64,000 bases of DNA, taken from Planctomycetales bacterium (GTDB lineage Bacteria; Planctomycetota; SZUA-567). Below, piece by piece: positions 31,380-40,693 of the stretch; the stretch's first letter is position 1; the number at the start of each line of letters is the position of its first letter. The stretch covers positions 29,872 through 93,871 of the forward strand of contig BNUQ01000006.1 in the NCBI GenBank assembly GCA_025997475.1, written 5' to 3'. The translations under genes and the position numbers were made by a program. The notes below the pieces were generated by a model. That model saw only the letters and a program-made list of their open reading frames with translations, did not search any database and was not told the origin of the DNA.

Positions 31380-33083
31380 TCAGTCCAACTTCTTCGCCAC
31401 CGACAGCACTTCGCCGATGGTGGTTACGCCTTCAAAGACCTTGCGGATGCCGTCGTCGAGCAAGGTGTGCATTCCGTCCTGCACCGCCTGGCGGCGGATG
31501 TTGTCCGTGGTGTCCAAGTTAAACGTCATCTCGCGAATCCGTGACGACATAATCATAATTTCATAAATCCCGCGCCGCCCTTTGAAGCCGATATTTTTGC
31601 AGTTGTCGCACCCTTGTCCGGCGTAGTATTGGTTCATCGCAATCACTTCGTCTTTCACGCCGGCGCTTTTCAACAGCGGAACCTCCGGCGGAATCTCGTG
31701 TTTGCAGTCGGGACAAATCCGCCGAATCAGCCGTTGCGCCAGCACCGCCTGCACGGAACTCGCCACCAAAAACGGCGGCACGCCCATATCAATCAAACGG
31801 GTAATCGACGCCGGCGCGTCGTTGGTGTGCAACGTGCTGAACACCAAGTGTCCGGTCAGCGCCGCTTCAATCGCGATTTTCGCCGTTTCGCCGTCGCGGA
31901 TTTCGCCGACTAAAATAATGTTCGGCGCCTGCCGCAACATCGCGCGAATGATTTTGTCGAACGTCATTCCCGCGCGCCGGTTGACCTGCGCCTGATTGAT
32001 GCCGGTGATGTTGTATTCGACCGGGTCTTCCGCCGTAATCAACTTGCGGTCGGAGCGGTTTAACTCGTTCAGCGCCGCGTAGAGCGTCGTCGTTTTGCCG
32101 GAACCGGTCGGTCCCGTAACCAACATAATTCCGTTGGGGCGTTTGATGAGCGAGTTGAAAATCGCGTAGTCGTCGTCGGCGAAACCGAGTTGTTGCACGC
32201 CGAACATCACGGACTCTTTGTCGAGAATTCGCATCACCATACTTTCGCCGTGCACCGCCGGCAAACTGTTGACGCGCAAATCAATCTGCCGCCCCAACAC
32301 CGACAGTTTGATGCGTCCGTCCTGCGGTTTGCGTTTTTCCGCCATATTCATTTTCGCCATAATTTTCAGGCGCGCCAAAATCGCGCCCTGCAACCGTTTC
32401 GGCGGGCTGTCAACTTCGTAGCACTCGCCGTCGATGCGGTAGCGAATGCGCAGGCGGTCCGCCATCGGCTCGACGTGAATGTCGGACGCGCGACTGCGCA
32501 CGGCTTCGCTGATAATCAACGTTACCAAGCGAATGACCGGCGCGTCGGAGGCGTCCATTTCGCCGTCTTCGGCAAGCAATTCTTCGTTTTTGAACTCAAT
32601 GTTCGACTCGGTGAATTCGGTGATGGCGCTGTCGATGGCGCTGTCGGTCGCGCCGTAATGTTTGGCGAGCGCGTTGTCGATGTCGGTTTTGCTGGCGAGC
32701 ACGCATTCGACTTTGCAGTCAATCAGGAAGCGCAGGTTGTCGAGCATTTCCAAGTCGAGCGGCTCGCTGACGGCAATCGTCAGCGTTTCGTCTTCGAGAA
32801 AAATCGGGACGAGATGATGCTCGCGCACGAAATCGACCGGCACCATATCGATGACGCCGGGGTCGATGTCGAGGTCTTCGAGGTCAACGATGTCCATTCC
32901 GAACTGGTCGGCGAGGGCGCGGACGAGGTCTTCGGGCTTGACGTAGCCGAGTTCGATAAGCACGTCGCCGAGGCGCTCGCGCCCCAACTCTTTTTGTTTC
33001 GTCATCGCCGTGCGCAAGTCGTCTTCGGTGATGAAGCCCATTTCGACCAAGATGTCGCCGATGCGTTTCGCGGTGCTTGCCAT
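31380..33083 (-). CDS. pilB: Type IV pilus assembly ATPase PilB
   Basis: 567 residues, full length. The N-terminal MshEN domain (about 1-150) has RIGDILVEMGFITEDDL and a second similar repeat (RLGDVLIELGYVKPEDL), a form that in relatives binds cyclic di-GMP. The secretion ATPase core has SDIHVEP, Walker A GPTGSGKTTTLYAAL near residue 330, the Asp box ITAEDPVEY, Walker B NIILVGEIRDGETA and the His box TGHLVFSTLHTND. Four Cys (CPDCKHEI, CDNCKNIGF) form the zinc site of extension ATPases. It powers pilus extension with PilC at 9570. Retraction ATPase pilT is not seen. Confidence 0.95.
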   Translation of the reverse strand: MASTAKRIGDILVEMGFITEDDLRTAMTKQKELGRERLGDVLIELGYVKPEDLVRALADQFGMDIVDLEDLDIDPGVIDMVPVDFVREHHLVPIFLEDETLTIAVSEPLDLEMLDNLRFLIDCKVECVLASKTDIDNALAKHYGATDSAIDSAITEFTESNIEFKNEELLAEDGEMDASDAPVIRLVTLIISEAVRSRASDIHVEPMADRLRIRYRIDGECYEVDSPPKRLQGAILARLKIMAKMNMAEKRKPQDGRIKLSVLGRQIDLRVNSLPAVHGESMVMRILDKESVMFGVQQLGFADDDYAIFNSLIKRPNGIMLVTGPTGSGKTTTLYAALNELNRSDRKLITAEDPVEYNITGINQAQVNRRAGMTFDKIIRAMLRQAPNIILVGEIRDGETAKIAIEAALTGHLVFSTLHTNDAPASITRLIDMGVPPFLVASSVQAVLAQRLIRRICPDCKHEIPPEVPLLKSAGVKDEVIAMNQYYAGQGCDNCKNIGFKGRRGIYEIMIMSSRIREMTFNLDTTDNIRRQAVQDGMHTLLDDGIRKVFEGVTTIGEVLSVAKKLD

Positions 33084-33124
33084 TGCTCTTGTCCCTTTGT
33101 CATGACCAAAAACGATAAAGCGGT

Positions 33125-33439
33125 TTATGAAACTTCGACGCCGTTTTTTTGAATTTCGTGCAACAAGCCGCCGTAATCTTCTTCCGGCACGACGACGTGC
33201 GGCTCAATGCGCCAGTCGATTTTTTCCCGCAATCGCCAAATCGGCGGAATGACTTGAAAAAAATCGCCGACCCAGTGACGCACGACAAACGCCACGTCAA
33301 TATCGCTGTCGGCGTGCGGACTGCCTTTGGCGAAAGAGCCGAAAAGATACGTTTTTTCAATCGGCATCGGGAAGCCGCTGTTTTTTACCAGCGTCGCATA
33401 TGCTTTCACTTTATTGATAATATCTTCTCTTTTATCCAT
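33125..33439 (-). CDS. MNT-type nucleotidyltransferase domain protein
   Basis: 104 residues from the ATG at 33439, with GGAGG nine bases upstream. The nucleotidyltransferase motif is GSFAKGSPHADSDIDVA (residues 34-50), with both metal-binding Asp present. Such small proteins are usually antitoxin partners of HEPN toxins, which they modify with AMP. No HEPN gene is adjacent: the neighbours are pilB and a large palindromic element. The partner may be lost or elsewhere, and this gene could be an orphan. The C-terminal half (IDWRIEPHVVVPEEDYGG) fits the family. Confidence 0.78.
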   Translation of the reverse strand: MDKREDIINKVKAYATLVKNSGFPMPIEKTYLFGSFAKGSPHADSDIDVAFVVRHWVGDFFQVIPPIWRLREKIDWRIEPHVVVPEEDYGGLLHEIQKNGVEVS

Positions 33440-33477
33440 TCGCGTTTGACAACCTCCGCCAGTCGCCCTGCAAGGGC

Positions 33478-33710
33478 GACATACATTAGCCCAGGGTAAG
33501 GCACACGTTCTACCGTGCCGCAACCCTGGGCAAAAGGTCGCGAAGCGACTATCCGACAGTCCCGCCGTTAGGCGGCGTCTCGACGCGAAGCGTCGATTTA
33601 GCGCGGCAAAGAACGCCGCGACGCTGTCGGATTTATTTATCAATCAACCGCTACCCAGGGTTGCGGCGCGAAGAGCGTTCGCCTTACCCTGGGCTAACAT
33701 ATTTTGCGCT
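33478..33710. repeat. Large compound palindrome with TAGCCCAGGGTAAGG ends
   Basis: TTAGCCCAGGGTAAGGC near 33487 returns inverted as GCCTTACCCTGGGCTAA near 33681. Inside, CCGCAACCCTGGG (33519) returns as CCCAGGGTTGCGG (33653). Between them are hairpins GTCGCGAAGCGAC, CCGCCGTTAGGCGG and CGACGCGAAGCGTCG. I see no coding capacity, so this accounts for most of the 344 bases between the two genes. Confidence 0.8.
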
Positions 33711-33783
33711 TTCAGCGCGATTAGCGGATTAATGACAAATAAGAACACCATAAAGTTCGTTAAATTAAACGACAATAGAAATT

Positions 33784-34344
33784 TTACGCTCGCGCCAGTT
33801 TTTCGCCCCATTCCCGCGCCTGCGCCAATTTCGCCGTTTGTTTTTCGATGTCGGCGGTGTCGCGGGTGCCGGCGACGACGATGGTGTCAACCACGTCGAA
33901 GCCGACAAATTTCAACATCGCCGCGGTGTTCGCCAAATACGGCTTGAATTTTTCGGCGTCGGGATTGCCCTGCGTTACACCGAGAAGCAACTTCTTTTCG
34001 CCGCGCAACAAATTGGTGAAATCCGGGCGCAAAAAAGCGTAGAGCCGGTCAACCAACAATTTCGTCTGCGCGGTCATCTGCCACATATACAGCGGAAACG
34101 CCAACATCAGCGCCGACGCCGCCTGAATTTCCGCGTAAATTTTTTGCATATCGTCGTCGATGGCGCAAAAACCGTCGTTGTTTTTACACGCCATACACGA
34201 CACGCAACCGTGCAAGCGCAAGCCCTCTAAAAAATACGCCGTCGTCGCCGCGCCGCCGCCGCTCGCCCCGTCAAGAAACGCGGACAGCAATTTCGCGGTG
34301 TTGCCCTGCGAGCGCGGACTGCCGTTAATACCGATGATTTTCAT
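33784..34344 (-). CDS. Iron-sulfur flavoprotein-like NAD(P)H-dependent FMN reductase
   Basis: 186 residues with a flavodoxin-like fold. The phosphate loop is GINGSPRSQGNTAKLL at residues 4-19. The compact cysteine cluster CVSCMACKNNDGFC (C-x2-C-x2-C-x6-C) is the pattern that binds a 4Fe-4S cluster in Isf-type flavoproteins of anaerobes. LAFPLYMWQMTAQTKLLVDR is the FMN-binding and dimer segment. Such proteins move electrons or reduce oxygen and peroxide in anaerobes. The partner is unknown. It lies alone, with a decayed AGAGTTG-type repeat on its upstream side. Confidence 0.85.
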   Translation of the reverse strand: MKIIGINGSPRSQGNTAKLLSAFLDGASGGGAATTAYFLEGLRLHGCVSCMACKNNDGFCAIDDDMQKIYAEIQAASALMLAFPLYMWQMTAQTKLLVDRLYAFLRPDFTNLLRGEKKLLLGVTQGNPDAEKFKPYLANTAAMLKFVGFDVVDTIVVAGTRDTADIEKQTAKLAQAREWGEKLARA

Positions 34345-34407
34345 CGCGAACTCCTTTTTAGAGGGGAAAAGGGAAAAATCGCAACTCTAAACTTCGAACT
34401 CTAAGCG

Positions 34408-35280
34408 CTACCTTATCACCTTATTTAGCGGCAACTCGATAAGCCCTTCCGCGCCGCATCTTTTGAGTTCGGGAATCAGTGTGCGCACCACCGGTTCTTC
34501 GACGATGGTTTCGATGGCGACCCATTTTTCGTCGGCGAGTTTGTTCACGGTCGGCGAATTGAGCGCCGGCAGAAGTTTCACCAACTCCGGCACTTTTTCG
34601 ACCGGCGCGTTCATTTTCAGCAGGACTTTTTCGCGGGCGTCGAACGCGCCGCGCAACATCAGGCACAGCGCGTCGATTTTCGGTTTTTTCCACGAGTCGG
34701 CGTAAGCGTTTTTGTTGACGATAACCACCGTTACCGACTCCTGAATCGTGTCGATAATCCGCAGGCGGTTGGCGCGCAAACTACTGCCGGTTTCGGTTAC
34801 ATCGACAATCGCGTCGGCGAGATGCGGCACTTTGACCTCCGTCGCCCCGTGCGAAAATTCGACCGTAACCTCGACCTTTTTTTCGGCGAAGTATTTTTTC
34901 GTCAGGTTGACGACTTCGGTGCTGATGACTTTGCCGGCGAGGTCGGCGGCGACGCGGTAACGGCTGTCTTCCGGCACCGCCAACACCCAGCGCACCGGCT
35001 GGCGCGTGGCTTTGGCATAGACGAGGCGTTCGAGCACGACGACATCGGAGTCGTTTTCAACCGTCCAATCGAGTCCGGTAATCGCCACGTCCAACGCGCC
35101 GCGCTCGACGTAACGGCTCATTTCCTGCGGTCGCGCCAGCATCGCGTTGATTTCGCCGTCGTCGCACGTCGGATAATAACTGCGCGAACCGACGGTGAAT
35201 TTCCAACCGGCTTGCGCGAGCAACGCCAGCGTCGATTCCTGCAAACTGCCTTTCGGCAAACCCATTTTTAGTTCCGGCAT
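34408..35280 (-). CDS. hisG: ATP phosphoribosyltransferase (long form)
   Basis: 290 residues, the long HisG form that does not need HisZ. The start KMGLPKGSLQESTLALLAQAG is typical, and the PRPP-binding motif VDVTETGSSLRANRLRIID lies near residue 165. The C-terminal regulatory ACT-like domain (about 215-290) provides histidine feedback. It catalyses the first step of histidine synthesis. No other his genes are adjacent. A possible small gene overlaps its start by 13 bases. Confidence 0.95.
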   Translation of the reverse strand: MPELKMGLPKGSLQESTLALLAQAGWKFTVGSRSYYPTCDDGEINAMLARPQEMSRYVERGALDVAITGLDWTVENDSDVVVLERLVYAKATRQPVRWVLAVPEDSRYRVAADLAGKVISTEVVNLTKKYFAEKKVEVTVEFSHGATEVKVPHLADAIVDVTETGSSLRANRLRIIDTIQESVTVVIVNKNAYADSWKKPKIDALCLMLRGAFDAREKVLLKMNAPVEKVPELVKLLPALNSPTVNKLADEKWVAIETIVEEPVVRTLIPELKRCGAEGLIELPLNKVIR

Positions 35281-35432
35281 GGTGGTTCCTCTCTTTCTTT
35301 GTGTGCCAAAAATATCTTCCTTATCGCTTCTTTAAGCCGATACATTTTCACTTCCCGCGCGATTTTCTCGGCGGTTGGACGGTATTTAGTCGCGGTGTAA
35401 AGTCGTGGCGAGTCCGCGCGTTCGCAGTCCAC
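35268..35432 (-). CDS. Possible small basic protein overlapping the hisG start
   Basis: A frame of 54 residues from a GTG at 35432, preceded by AAAGAGG. It reads DCERADSPRLYTATKYRPTA and then EKIAREVKMYRLKEAIRKIF, a plausible charged helix, and stops 13 bases into hisG. Composition is protein-like and the overlap suggests coupling, but the family is unknown. The frame begins just after a REP-like element, so it may be the remaining tail of a longer gene. Confidence 0.4.
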   Translation of the reverse strand: MDCERADSPRLYTATKYRPTAEKIAREVKMYRLKEAIRKIFLAHKEREEPPCRN

Positions 35433-35487
35433 AATGACCTCTTTCGTTAGACCTGTTTCCTAATTCTTGCGAAGAAACGCAGAAATG

Positions 35488-35631
35488 CTCTATTCAATTG
35501 CCACGTCCTTTAGGGCGTGGATGGCTCTATAAAATGACCGGCTTTAGCCGAATTGATTTATTTGGGCTAAAGCCCTTTTCTTTTTTTTTGACCGCCCACC
35601 ACGCCTTAAAAGGCGTGGCAATTGAATAGAG
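35488..35631. repeat. REP-like palindrome with CTCTATTCAATTGCC ends
   Basis: Ends CTCTATTCAATTGCCACG and CGTGGCAATTGAATAGAG. Inside are CGGCTTTAGCCG, GGGCTAAAGCCC and a T-rich stretch. Same family as at 29220. Confidence 0.88.
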
Positions 35632-35655
35632 CCACCGCGTTTGAAATAAACGCTC

Positions 35656-37308
35656 CTACTCTCCGCGCATCTTGATAAACTGTTTAATCAGTCCGGCGGT
35701 GGAACTGTCGTGCGACGCCGTGAGATTGACCTTTTTACCGGCGAGCAAATCGTTTTCCTCGGCGAGAATTTTTTTCGCCAAGACCTTGCCCAATTCGACG
35801 CCCATTTGGTCGAAACTGTTAATCCGCCAAATCACGCCCTGCGCGAAAATTTTATGTTCATACATCGCCACCAACGCGCCCAACACGCGCGGCGTCAGTT
35901 TTTTGACCAACAGCGAATTGGTCGGACGGTTGCCGAGGAAAACTTTATGCGGCGCGACGATTTTCCGCCGTTCCGCCGGCAAATCCGCTAAATCCGCCGC
36001 CACTGCCGCCAAGTCCTTGCCCTTCATCAGCGCTTCCGTCTGCGCGAAAAAGTTGGCGATTAACGTCGGGTGATGCGCGCCGAGCGCGTGTTGCGGCACC
36101 GCGTGCGCGATAAAATCCGCCGGAATAACTTTCGTGCCTTGATGCAACAATTGATAAAAAGCGTGTTGCCCGTTCGTCCCCGGCTCGCCCCAAATGACCG
36201 GACCCGTTTCATAGTTGACGCGCTTGCCGTCGCGGTCGATATATTTGCCGTTGCTTTCCATATCGCCCTGTTGGAAATAGGCGGCGAAGCGGTTCAAGTA
36301 TTGGTCGTAGGGCAAAATCGCGTGGTTGGCGTAGCCCCAGAAATTGTTATACCACACGCCGAGCAACGCCAGAATCGTCGGCAGATTTTTTTCCGCCGGC
36401 GCGGTCAAGAAGTGCTGGTCCATTTCATACGCGCCGGTCAGCAACTCGGCGAAATTTTCATAGCCGAGCGCGCAACAAACCGACAAGCCAATCGCGCTCC
36501 AACTCGAATAGCGCCCGCCGACCCAGTCCCAGAATTCAAACATATTTTCCGGCGCGATGCCGAACGCTTTGACGGCTTCGACGTTCGTCGAAAGCGCGAC
36601 GAAATGCTTGGCAATCGCGGCTTCTTTTTTCAATTTTTGCAACAGCCACGCGCGGGCGGTGTGCGCGTTCAACATCGTTTCGGCGGTGGTGAAGGTCTTG
36701 CTGGCGATGATGAACAGCGTTTCGGCGGGGTCGAGGTCGAGCGTTTTTTCGTAGAAATCACTGCCGTCAACGTTGCTGACGAAACGCACGTTGCGGCTGG
36801 AATAAGCGCGCAGGGCTTCGGTAATCATAACCGGTCCTAAGTCCGAGCCGCCGATGCCGAGGTTGACGACGGTCTTGATTTTTTTACCGGTGAAGCCCTT
36901 CCACGCGCCGCTTCGCAGGGCGTCGGAGAATTTTTTCATTTTCGCCAGCACGGCGCGGACTTCGGGCATCACGTCTTTGCCGTCCACGCGAATCGGATTT
37001 TTCCCCTGATAGCGCAAGGCGGTGTGCAGCACGGCGCGATTTTCGGTGAAGTTAATTTTTTCGCCGGCGAACATCGCTTTTTTGGCTTTGTCCAATTCGG
37101 CGGCGCGGGCGAGCGCGAACAATTTTTTCAACGCGCCGTCGGTGATAAGATTTTTCGAATAATCGAGAAAAATATCGCCGACGCGAAGCGAAAACTTGTC
37201 GGCGCGTTTCGGGTCTTGGGCGAACAAATCCTTCATCGCGGTTTTGGCGAGCGATTTTTGTTCGGCGACGAGGGCTTTCCATTCGGGGGTGGCGGTCAGC
37301 GCGGACAT
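35656..37308 (-). CDS. pgi: Glucose-6-phosphate isomerase
   Basis: 550 residues, the length of the bacterial/eukaryotic long form. The two signature regions are present: [19 protein letters not shown] and the C-terminal [16 protein letters not shown]. The catalytic Glu lies in [18 protein letters not shown], with its His in [11 protein letters not shown]. It interconverts glucose-6-phosphate and fructose-6-phosphate. An AGGAG site precedes the ATG at 37308. It stands alone, with a REP-like element downstream. Confidence 0.97.
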   Translation of the reverse strand: MSALTATPEWKALVAEQKSLAKTAMKDLFAQDPKRADKFSLRVGDIFLDYSKNLITDGALKKLFALARAAELDKAKKAMFAGEKINFTENRAVLHTALRYQGKNPIRVDGKDVMPEVRAVLAKMKKFSDALRSGAWKGFTGKKIKTVVNLGIGGSDLGPVMITEALRAYSSRNVRFVSNVDGSDFYEKTLDLDPAETLFIIASKTFTTAETMLNAHTARAWLLQKLKKEAAIAKHFVALSTNVEAVKAFGIAPENMFEFWDWVGGRYSSWSAIGLSVCCALGYENFAELLTGAYEMDQHFLTAPAEKNLPTILALLGVWYNNFWGYANHAILPYDQYLNRFAAYFQQGDMESNGKYIDRDGKRVNYETGPVIWGEPGTNGQHAFYQLLHQGTKVIPADFIAHAVPQHALGAHHPTLIANFFAQTEALMKGKDLAAVAADLADLPAERRKIVAPHKVFLGNRPTNSLLVKKLTPRVLGALVAMYEHKIFAQGVIWRINSFDQMGVELGKVLAKKILAEENDLLAGKKVNLTASHDSSTAGLIKQFIKMRGE

Positions 37309-37371
37309 CGGATTCTCCTTATTTTTACGGGTGAATAATTAGACCTGTTTTTAATCTTTTTCTTTCACCGC

Positions 37372-37515
37372 AACGCGGAAATTAAGAAACAAGAATGCAG
37401 AACAAGAAGGCAGAGTTAAGCATTTTGTCGTTTGGTTTTCAAATTCGCGAAGCGCCATTTTGACAATTATGCCATCATTTTTCATTTTTAATTTTCAATT
37501 TTTAATTCTTAATTG
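37372..37515. repeat. Heptad-arm palindrome, degenerate, with core
   Basis: A worn left arm (AGAAACAAGAATGCAGAACA), core AAATTCGCGAAGCGCCA, and a clear right arm (TTTTTAATTTTCAATTTTTA). The rest of the 350-base gap up to the ABC gene holds a GC-rich direct repeat (GTGTGCCGCCC twice, 37559-37587) and no gene. Confidence 0.6.
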
Positions 37516-37658
37516 TTTTATACGGTCGCGGCGCGAAAATACAACGCGCCGTCCGGCGGGTGTGCCGCCCTGCGGGTGTGCCGCCCGGCGGACGCGCCGT
37601 ATTGCGCCGGTTAGTCCCAACGGCAAAATGCGGATTTTCCCGCCTCTTGACGACGACG

Positions 37659-38612
37659 ATGATTGAAGCCATTACGCTTAACAAATACTACGGCTCGCGG
37701 CACGCGGTTAAAGACGTGTCGTTCGCGCTAACGCGCGGCGCGATTACCGGATTTCTCGGCGGCAACGGCGCCGGCAAATCGACGACGATGCGGATGTTGA
37801 CCGGCTTCTTAACGCCGTCTTCCGGTCGGGTCAAAATCGACGGCATCGACCTCGCGGAGCGTCCGTTAGACGCGCTGAAAAATCTCGGTTATCTGCCGGA
37901 GAGCAATCCCCTGTATCGCGATATGCGCGTCGGCGAATTCTTGGACTATCGCGCGCGGCTGAAAGACATTCCGCGCCCGCGGCGGCAAGCCGCGATTGAC
38001 CGCGCGGTCGCCGGTTGCTGGCAGGAAGAGCGCGCGGAAATCACCGGGCGGATTATCGGACAATTGTCGAAAGGCAACCGCCAGCGCGTCGGCTTGGCGG
38101 ACTGCTTGCTCGGCGACCCGCCGCTGTTGATTTTGGACGAGCCGACCGTCGGGTTGGACCCGCATCAAGTCCGGCAGACGCGCGCGCTGATTCAGCATCT
38201 CGGCGCGGAGCGCACGGTCTTTTTATCGACGCACATTTTGCACGAAGTCGAAATGACGTGCGCCGAGGTCATCGTCGTCAATCGCGGCGCGATTGTGGCG
38301 CAAGGCAAAACGCGGGACTTGTGCCAAACGTCCGAGCGCGTGTGGCGGTTGCAGTTGTCCGCGCCGGAAAATCCGCGCGCCGAATTGGAAAAATTGCCGA
38401 ACCTCTCCGCGCTCGAAGAAAGCCGCGCGGGCGCGGCGTATTTTTTTCGCTTGCGCAGTCCGGCGGACTTGCGCGGCGACTTGGCGCGCCTCATCGCCGC
38501 AAAAAATTGGTTGGTCGAAGAAATGACGCCGGAGCCGGCGAAATTGGAAGATATTTTTGAGAACCTGACCGCCGACCGACCAATGACAAATGAATTACAA
38601 ATTACAAATTAA
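37659..38612 (+). CDS. ABC transporter ATP-binding protein (ABC-2 / GldA type)
   Basis: 317 residues from the ATG at 37659; the open frame extends upstream through a GC-rich repeat, but this start gives the standard opening MIEAITLNKYYGSRHAVK. Walker A is GGNGAGKSTT, the signature LSKGNRQRVGLADCLLG, Walker B LLILDEPTVGLDP, and the H-loop LSTHILHEVEMTC. The C-terminal 90 residues resemble the tail of ABC-2 exporters such as GldA and CcmA-type pumps. No permease gene is adjacent. The last nine residues (MTNELQITN) come from the repeat element that follows, so the original end may have been replaced. Confidence 0.88.
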   Translation: MIEAITLNKYYGSRHAVKDVSFALTRGAITGFLGGNGAGKSTTMRMLTGFLTPSSGRVKIDGIDLAERPLDALKNLGYLPESNPLYRDMRVGEFLDYRARLKDIPRPRRQAAIDRAVAGCWQEERAEITGRIIGQLSKGNRQRVGLADCLLGDPPLLILDEPTVGLDPHQVRQTRALIQHLGAERTVFLSTHILHEVEMTCAEVIVVNRGAIVAQGKTRDLCQTSERVWRLQLSAPENPRAELEKLPNLSALEESRAGAAYFFRLRSPADLRGDLARLIAAKNWLVEEMTPEPAKLEDIFENLTADRPMTNELQITN

Positions 38613-38695
38613 AAATTTTGGCTTGACTGTCAAAATTGCGCGAAGCGATTCTGAGAATCAAACTCCACCATTTTTAATTCTTAATTTTTAATTCC
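38580..38695. repeat. Heptad-arm palindrome, ATTACAA type, with core
   Basis: Arm units ATTACAA, inner GACTGTCAAAATT, core GCGCGAAGCGATT, inner ATCAAACTCCACC, and right arm TTTTTAATTCTTAATTTTTA. The left arm overlaps the end of the ABC transporter gene. Confidence 0.7.
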
Positions 38696-38723
38696 TTTCA
38701 GCGGCTATCAAACAACTCTAATC

Positions 38724-38756
38724 AAAAAAATACGGCACCGATTTTTAATCGGCGCC
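38724..38756 (-). terminator. Rho-independent terminator after the HPt gene
   Basis: On the minus strand GGCGCCGATT pairs with AATCGGTGCC around AAA, followed by GTATTTTTTT. Confidence 0.82.
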
Positions 38757-38792
38757 GGTTCATCGTTTCGTAATTTTTAATCGGTAGTCGCT

Positions 38793-39152
38793 TTACACGC
38801 CGGCTTGTTTGGCGCCGTCGATGAATTGCCGACAGACCGCCACGTATTCGGCGACGGCGTCCAACACCGTGGGAAACGGTGCCGCGTCACGAGCCGCTTG
38901 TTCTAATTTTTCCGCCGCTTGGAACAACGCCGTCGCGCTCAAATTTGCCGCCGCGCCTTTTAATTTATGCGCCGCGCCGCGCACTCCCTCGCGTTTGTCT
39001 TCCGTCGGCAACGTCTGAAAACGCGCGATTTCATCTTCCGCGTTTTTGGTTAAAATTCCTAACAATTTACGATACATTTTTTCGTTGCCGCGCAGACGCT
39101 TCAAGCCGTCCGCAATGTCCACTCCGACAATCTCTAACGTTGCTTCGCCCAT
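38793..39152 (-). CDS. Histidine phosphotransfer (HPt) domain protein
   Basis: 119 residues from the ATG at 39152, with AAAGGAGG upstream. The phosphorylated His lies in GAAHKLKGAAANL, near residue 62, in the four-helix bundle pattern of HPt domains (KLLGILTKNAEDEIARFQ before; FQAAEKLEQAARD after). It would pass phosphate between a hybrid histidine kinase and a response regulator. Neither partner is in the window, so the signal is unknown. Confidence 0.9.
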   Translation of the reverse strand: MGEATLEIVGVDIADGLKRLRGNEKMYRKLLGILTKNAEDEIARFQTLPTEDKREGVRGAAHKLKGAAANLSATALFQAAEKLEQAARDAAPFPTVLDAVAEYVAVCRQFIDGAKQAGV

Positions 39153-39230
39153 ACTCCCTCCTTTGTCGAATTCAGGCAATCAAGAAATCAATCGCCGGAA
39201 ACTGGTTGCCCCCGTCTCGGCTCGTTAAAA

Positions 39231-40124
39231 CTACGCATTCAATTTATCGGCAATTTCTTTAATTAAATGGTCGGCGTCTTCCGACGGCACCTGCGTCGTG
39301 CCGGCGCCGTCGTGTCCGCCGCCGCCGTAGTTGCGCAACATTTCGCCGATGTTCACTTTACACGTGCGATTGAAAATGCTTTTGCCCACCGCGATGACCA
39401 CCGAGCCGTTAAAGCCGCGGAAAATCCGCATCTCGACGTTGGCGTCGGGATACATCGTGTAAATCAAAAAGCGGTTACCGACCGGCTTTTCAACCAATTC
39501 GCGGAAGTCGGTCATAATCACTTTGCCGCTTTGGCTGGAATGCGCCGCCAATAAATCACGGAACGCTTCCTGCTCATAGCGAATACGGTCGGTGCGGCGT
39601 TTGACTTCGGGATGGTTGATGACTTTTTCGAGCGGCAATTCTTTGATGTATTCCACCAACCAGCGGAAGTATTTGCGAAACTCCGGTCCCAAGCCGGAAC
39701 GCGGGTCGAGCGTCAGACCCAATAAAATCCAGCCCTGCGGATGCGTAACGTCTTCGACCGTCAATTGCGCCGAGTCGAGGCGGTCGGTGGCTTCCAGCAA
39801 ATCCAACAAGTGCGCGAATTTGTCGGCGTGTTTGGCTTTGTAGTAATTATAAATCACGCGCGCACAACTCGGCGCGATTTCAAACCGCCCTTTGTAGGCG
39901 CCTTCTTTGGGGCTGTGTCCGACTTCCGAAACGTGATGGTCGAACCACAAGCCGCAACCCTGAATATACGGCAGATTGATAACGATGTCTTCGGCGTCGG
40001 CGGAGACCTTGCCGTCCTGAGCGTCCTTCGGATGCACGAAGCGCACCTCCCGAATATCTTCGCATAAACTGACAAACACACTGCTCGATAAACCGTCGAA
40101 ATCACCGCGAGTTACAATACGCAT
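39231..40124 (-). CDS. DHH-family phosphoesterase
   Basis: 297 residues. The first DHH motif is seen in RIVTRGDFDGLSSSV, and the family motif DHH in LWFDHHVSEVGH. The C-terminal DHHA1 part contains NYGGGGHDGAGTTQV. The middle (TDRLDSAQLTVEDV, HPQGWILLGLTLDPRSG) follows the standard layout. Relatives hydrolyse oligoribonucleotides, cyclic dinucleotides or phosphonucleosides. This one is of the exopolyphosphatase-related 'DHH/DHHA1' kind without transmembrane or PAS parts, so the substrate is not certain. It stands alone. Confidence 0.87.
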   Translation of the reverse strand: MRIVTRGDFDGLSSSVFVSLCEDIREVRFVHPKDAQDGKVSADAEDIVINLPYIQGCGLWFDHHVSEVGHSPKEGAYKGRFEIAPSCARVIYNYYKAKHADKFAHLLDLLEATDRLDSAQLTVEDVTHPQGWILLGLTLDPRSGLGPEFRKYFRWLVEYIKELPLEKVINHPEVKRRTDRIRYEQEAFRDLLAAHSSQSGKVIMTDFRELVEKPVGNRFLIYTMYPDANVEMRIFRGFNGSVVIAVGKSIFNRTCKVNIGEMLRNYGGGGHDGAGTTQVPSEDADHLIKEIADKLNA

Positions 40125-40194
40125 GACGTTTCCCCTTCCTCTATTTTAGTTACAAAAAATCATCTTTAACGCCCCCGCGCCGCCCCGACGGTAA

Positions 40195-40509
40195 TTAAAC
40201 CGCCCGCAACTCGGCGGTCAACGCGGCTTGGTCGTGATAGCCGACCAACTGTTTCGCCAACTTGCCGTCCTTAAACACAAGCAACGCCGGAATGCTGTTA
40301 ATGCCGAATTCCGCCGCCCGCGCCTGCTGTTCGTCAACGTTCACTTTGCAGACCTTGACGTTCGCCTCGGCTTGCGCGACCGCCTCCAACACCGGTCCCA
40401 TACGCATACACGGTCCGCACCACGGCGCCCAAAAATCGACTAACGTTATTCCTTTCGCCGTCGCCGCCGGAAAGTCCGCGTCGGTTATTTCTCGCACGTG
40501 TTCGCCCAT
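40195..40509 (-). CDS. trxA: Thioredoxin
   Basis: 104 residues from the ATG at 40509, with AGGAG upstream. The active site is WCGPC (Cys 31 and 34), preceded by LVDFWAP and followed by the cis-proline region GINSIPALLVFKDG. It reduces disulfides in cytoplasmic proteins. The residue after the active site (MRMGP rather than KMIAP) is a small departure. It follows two small membrane proteins on the same strand. Confidence 0.94.
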   Translation of the reverse strand: MGEHVREITDADFPAATAKGITLVDFWAPWCGPCMRMGPVLEAVAQAEANVKVCKVNVDEQQARAAEFGINSIPALLVFKDGKLAKQLVGYHDQAALTAELRAV

Positions 40510-40546
40510 TTTCGGACTCCTATTTTTTTCGTCGGCACGTCGCCAA

Positions 40547-40693
40547 TCATTGCGTCGCCGGTTTATCTCCGCCGCCGGCGGCAAGTTTTTCACGTTCTTT
40601 GCGCTCTTCTTGGCGCATTAAAATTAACATATAGCCGAACAGCACCAAACCTATCCCGCCGTAAGCGACCCACATCCAATCTTGATGACTCAT
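40547..40693 (-). CDS. Small single-span membrane protein (CcmD-like?)
   Basis: 48 residues from the ATG at 40693, preceded by AAAGGAGG. One membrane segment (WVAYGGIGLVLFGYMLILM) is followed by a charged tail (RQEERKEREKLAAGGG). The shape, a short head with W-x-A-Y-G then helix then basic tail, resembles CcmD of cytochrome c maturation, but no other ccm gene is nearby. The upstream gene overlaps by four bases (ATGA), so the two small proteins are made together. Confidence 0.6.
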   Translation of the reverse strand: MSHQDWMWVAYGGIGLVLFGYMLILMRQEERKEREKLAAGGGDKPATQ

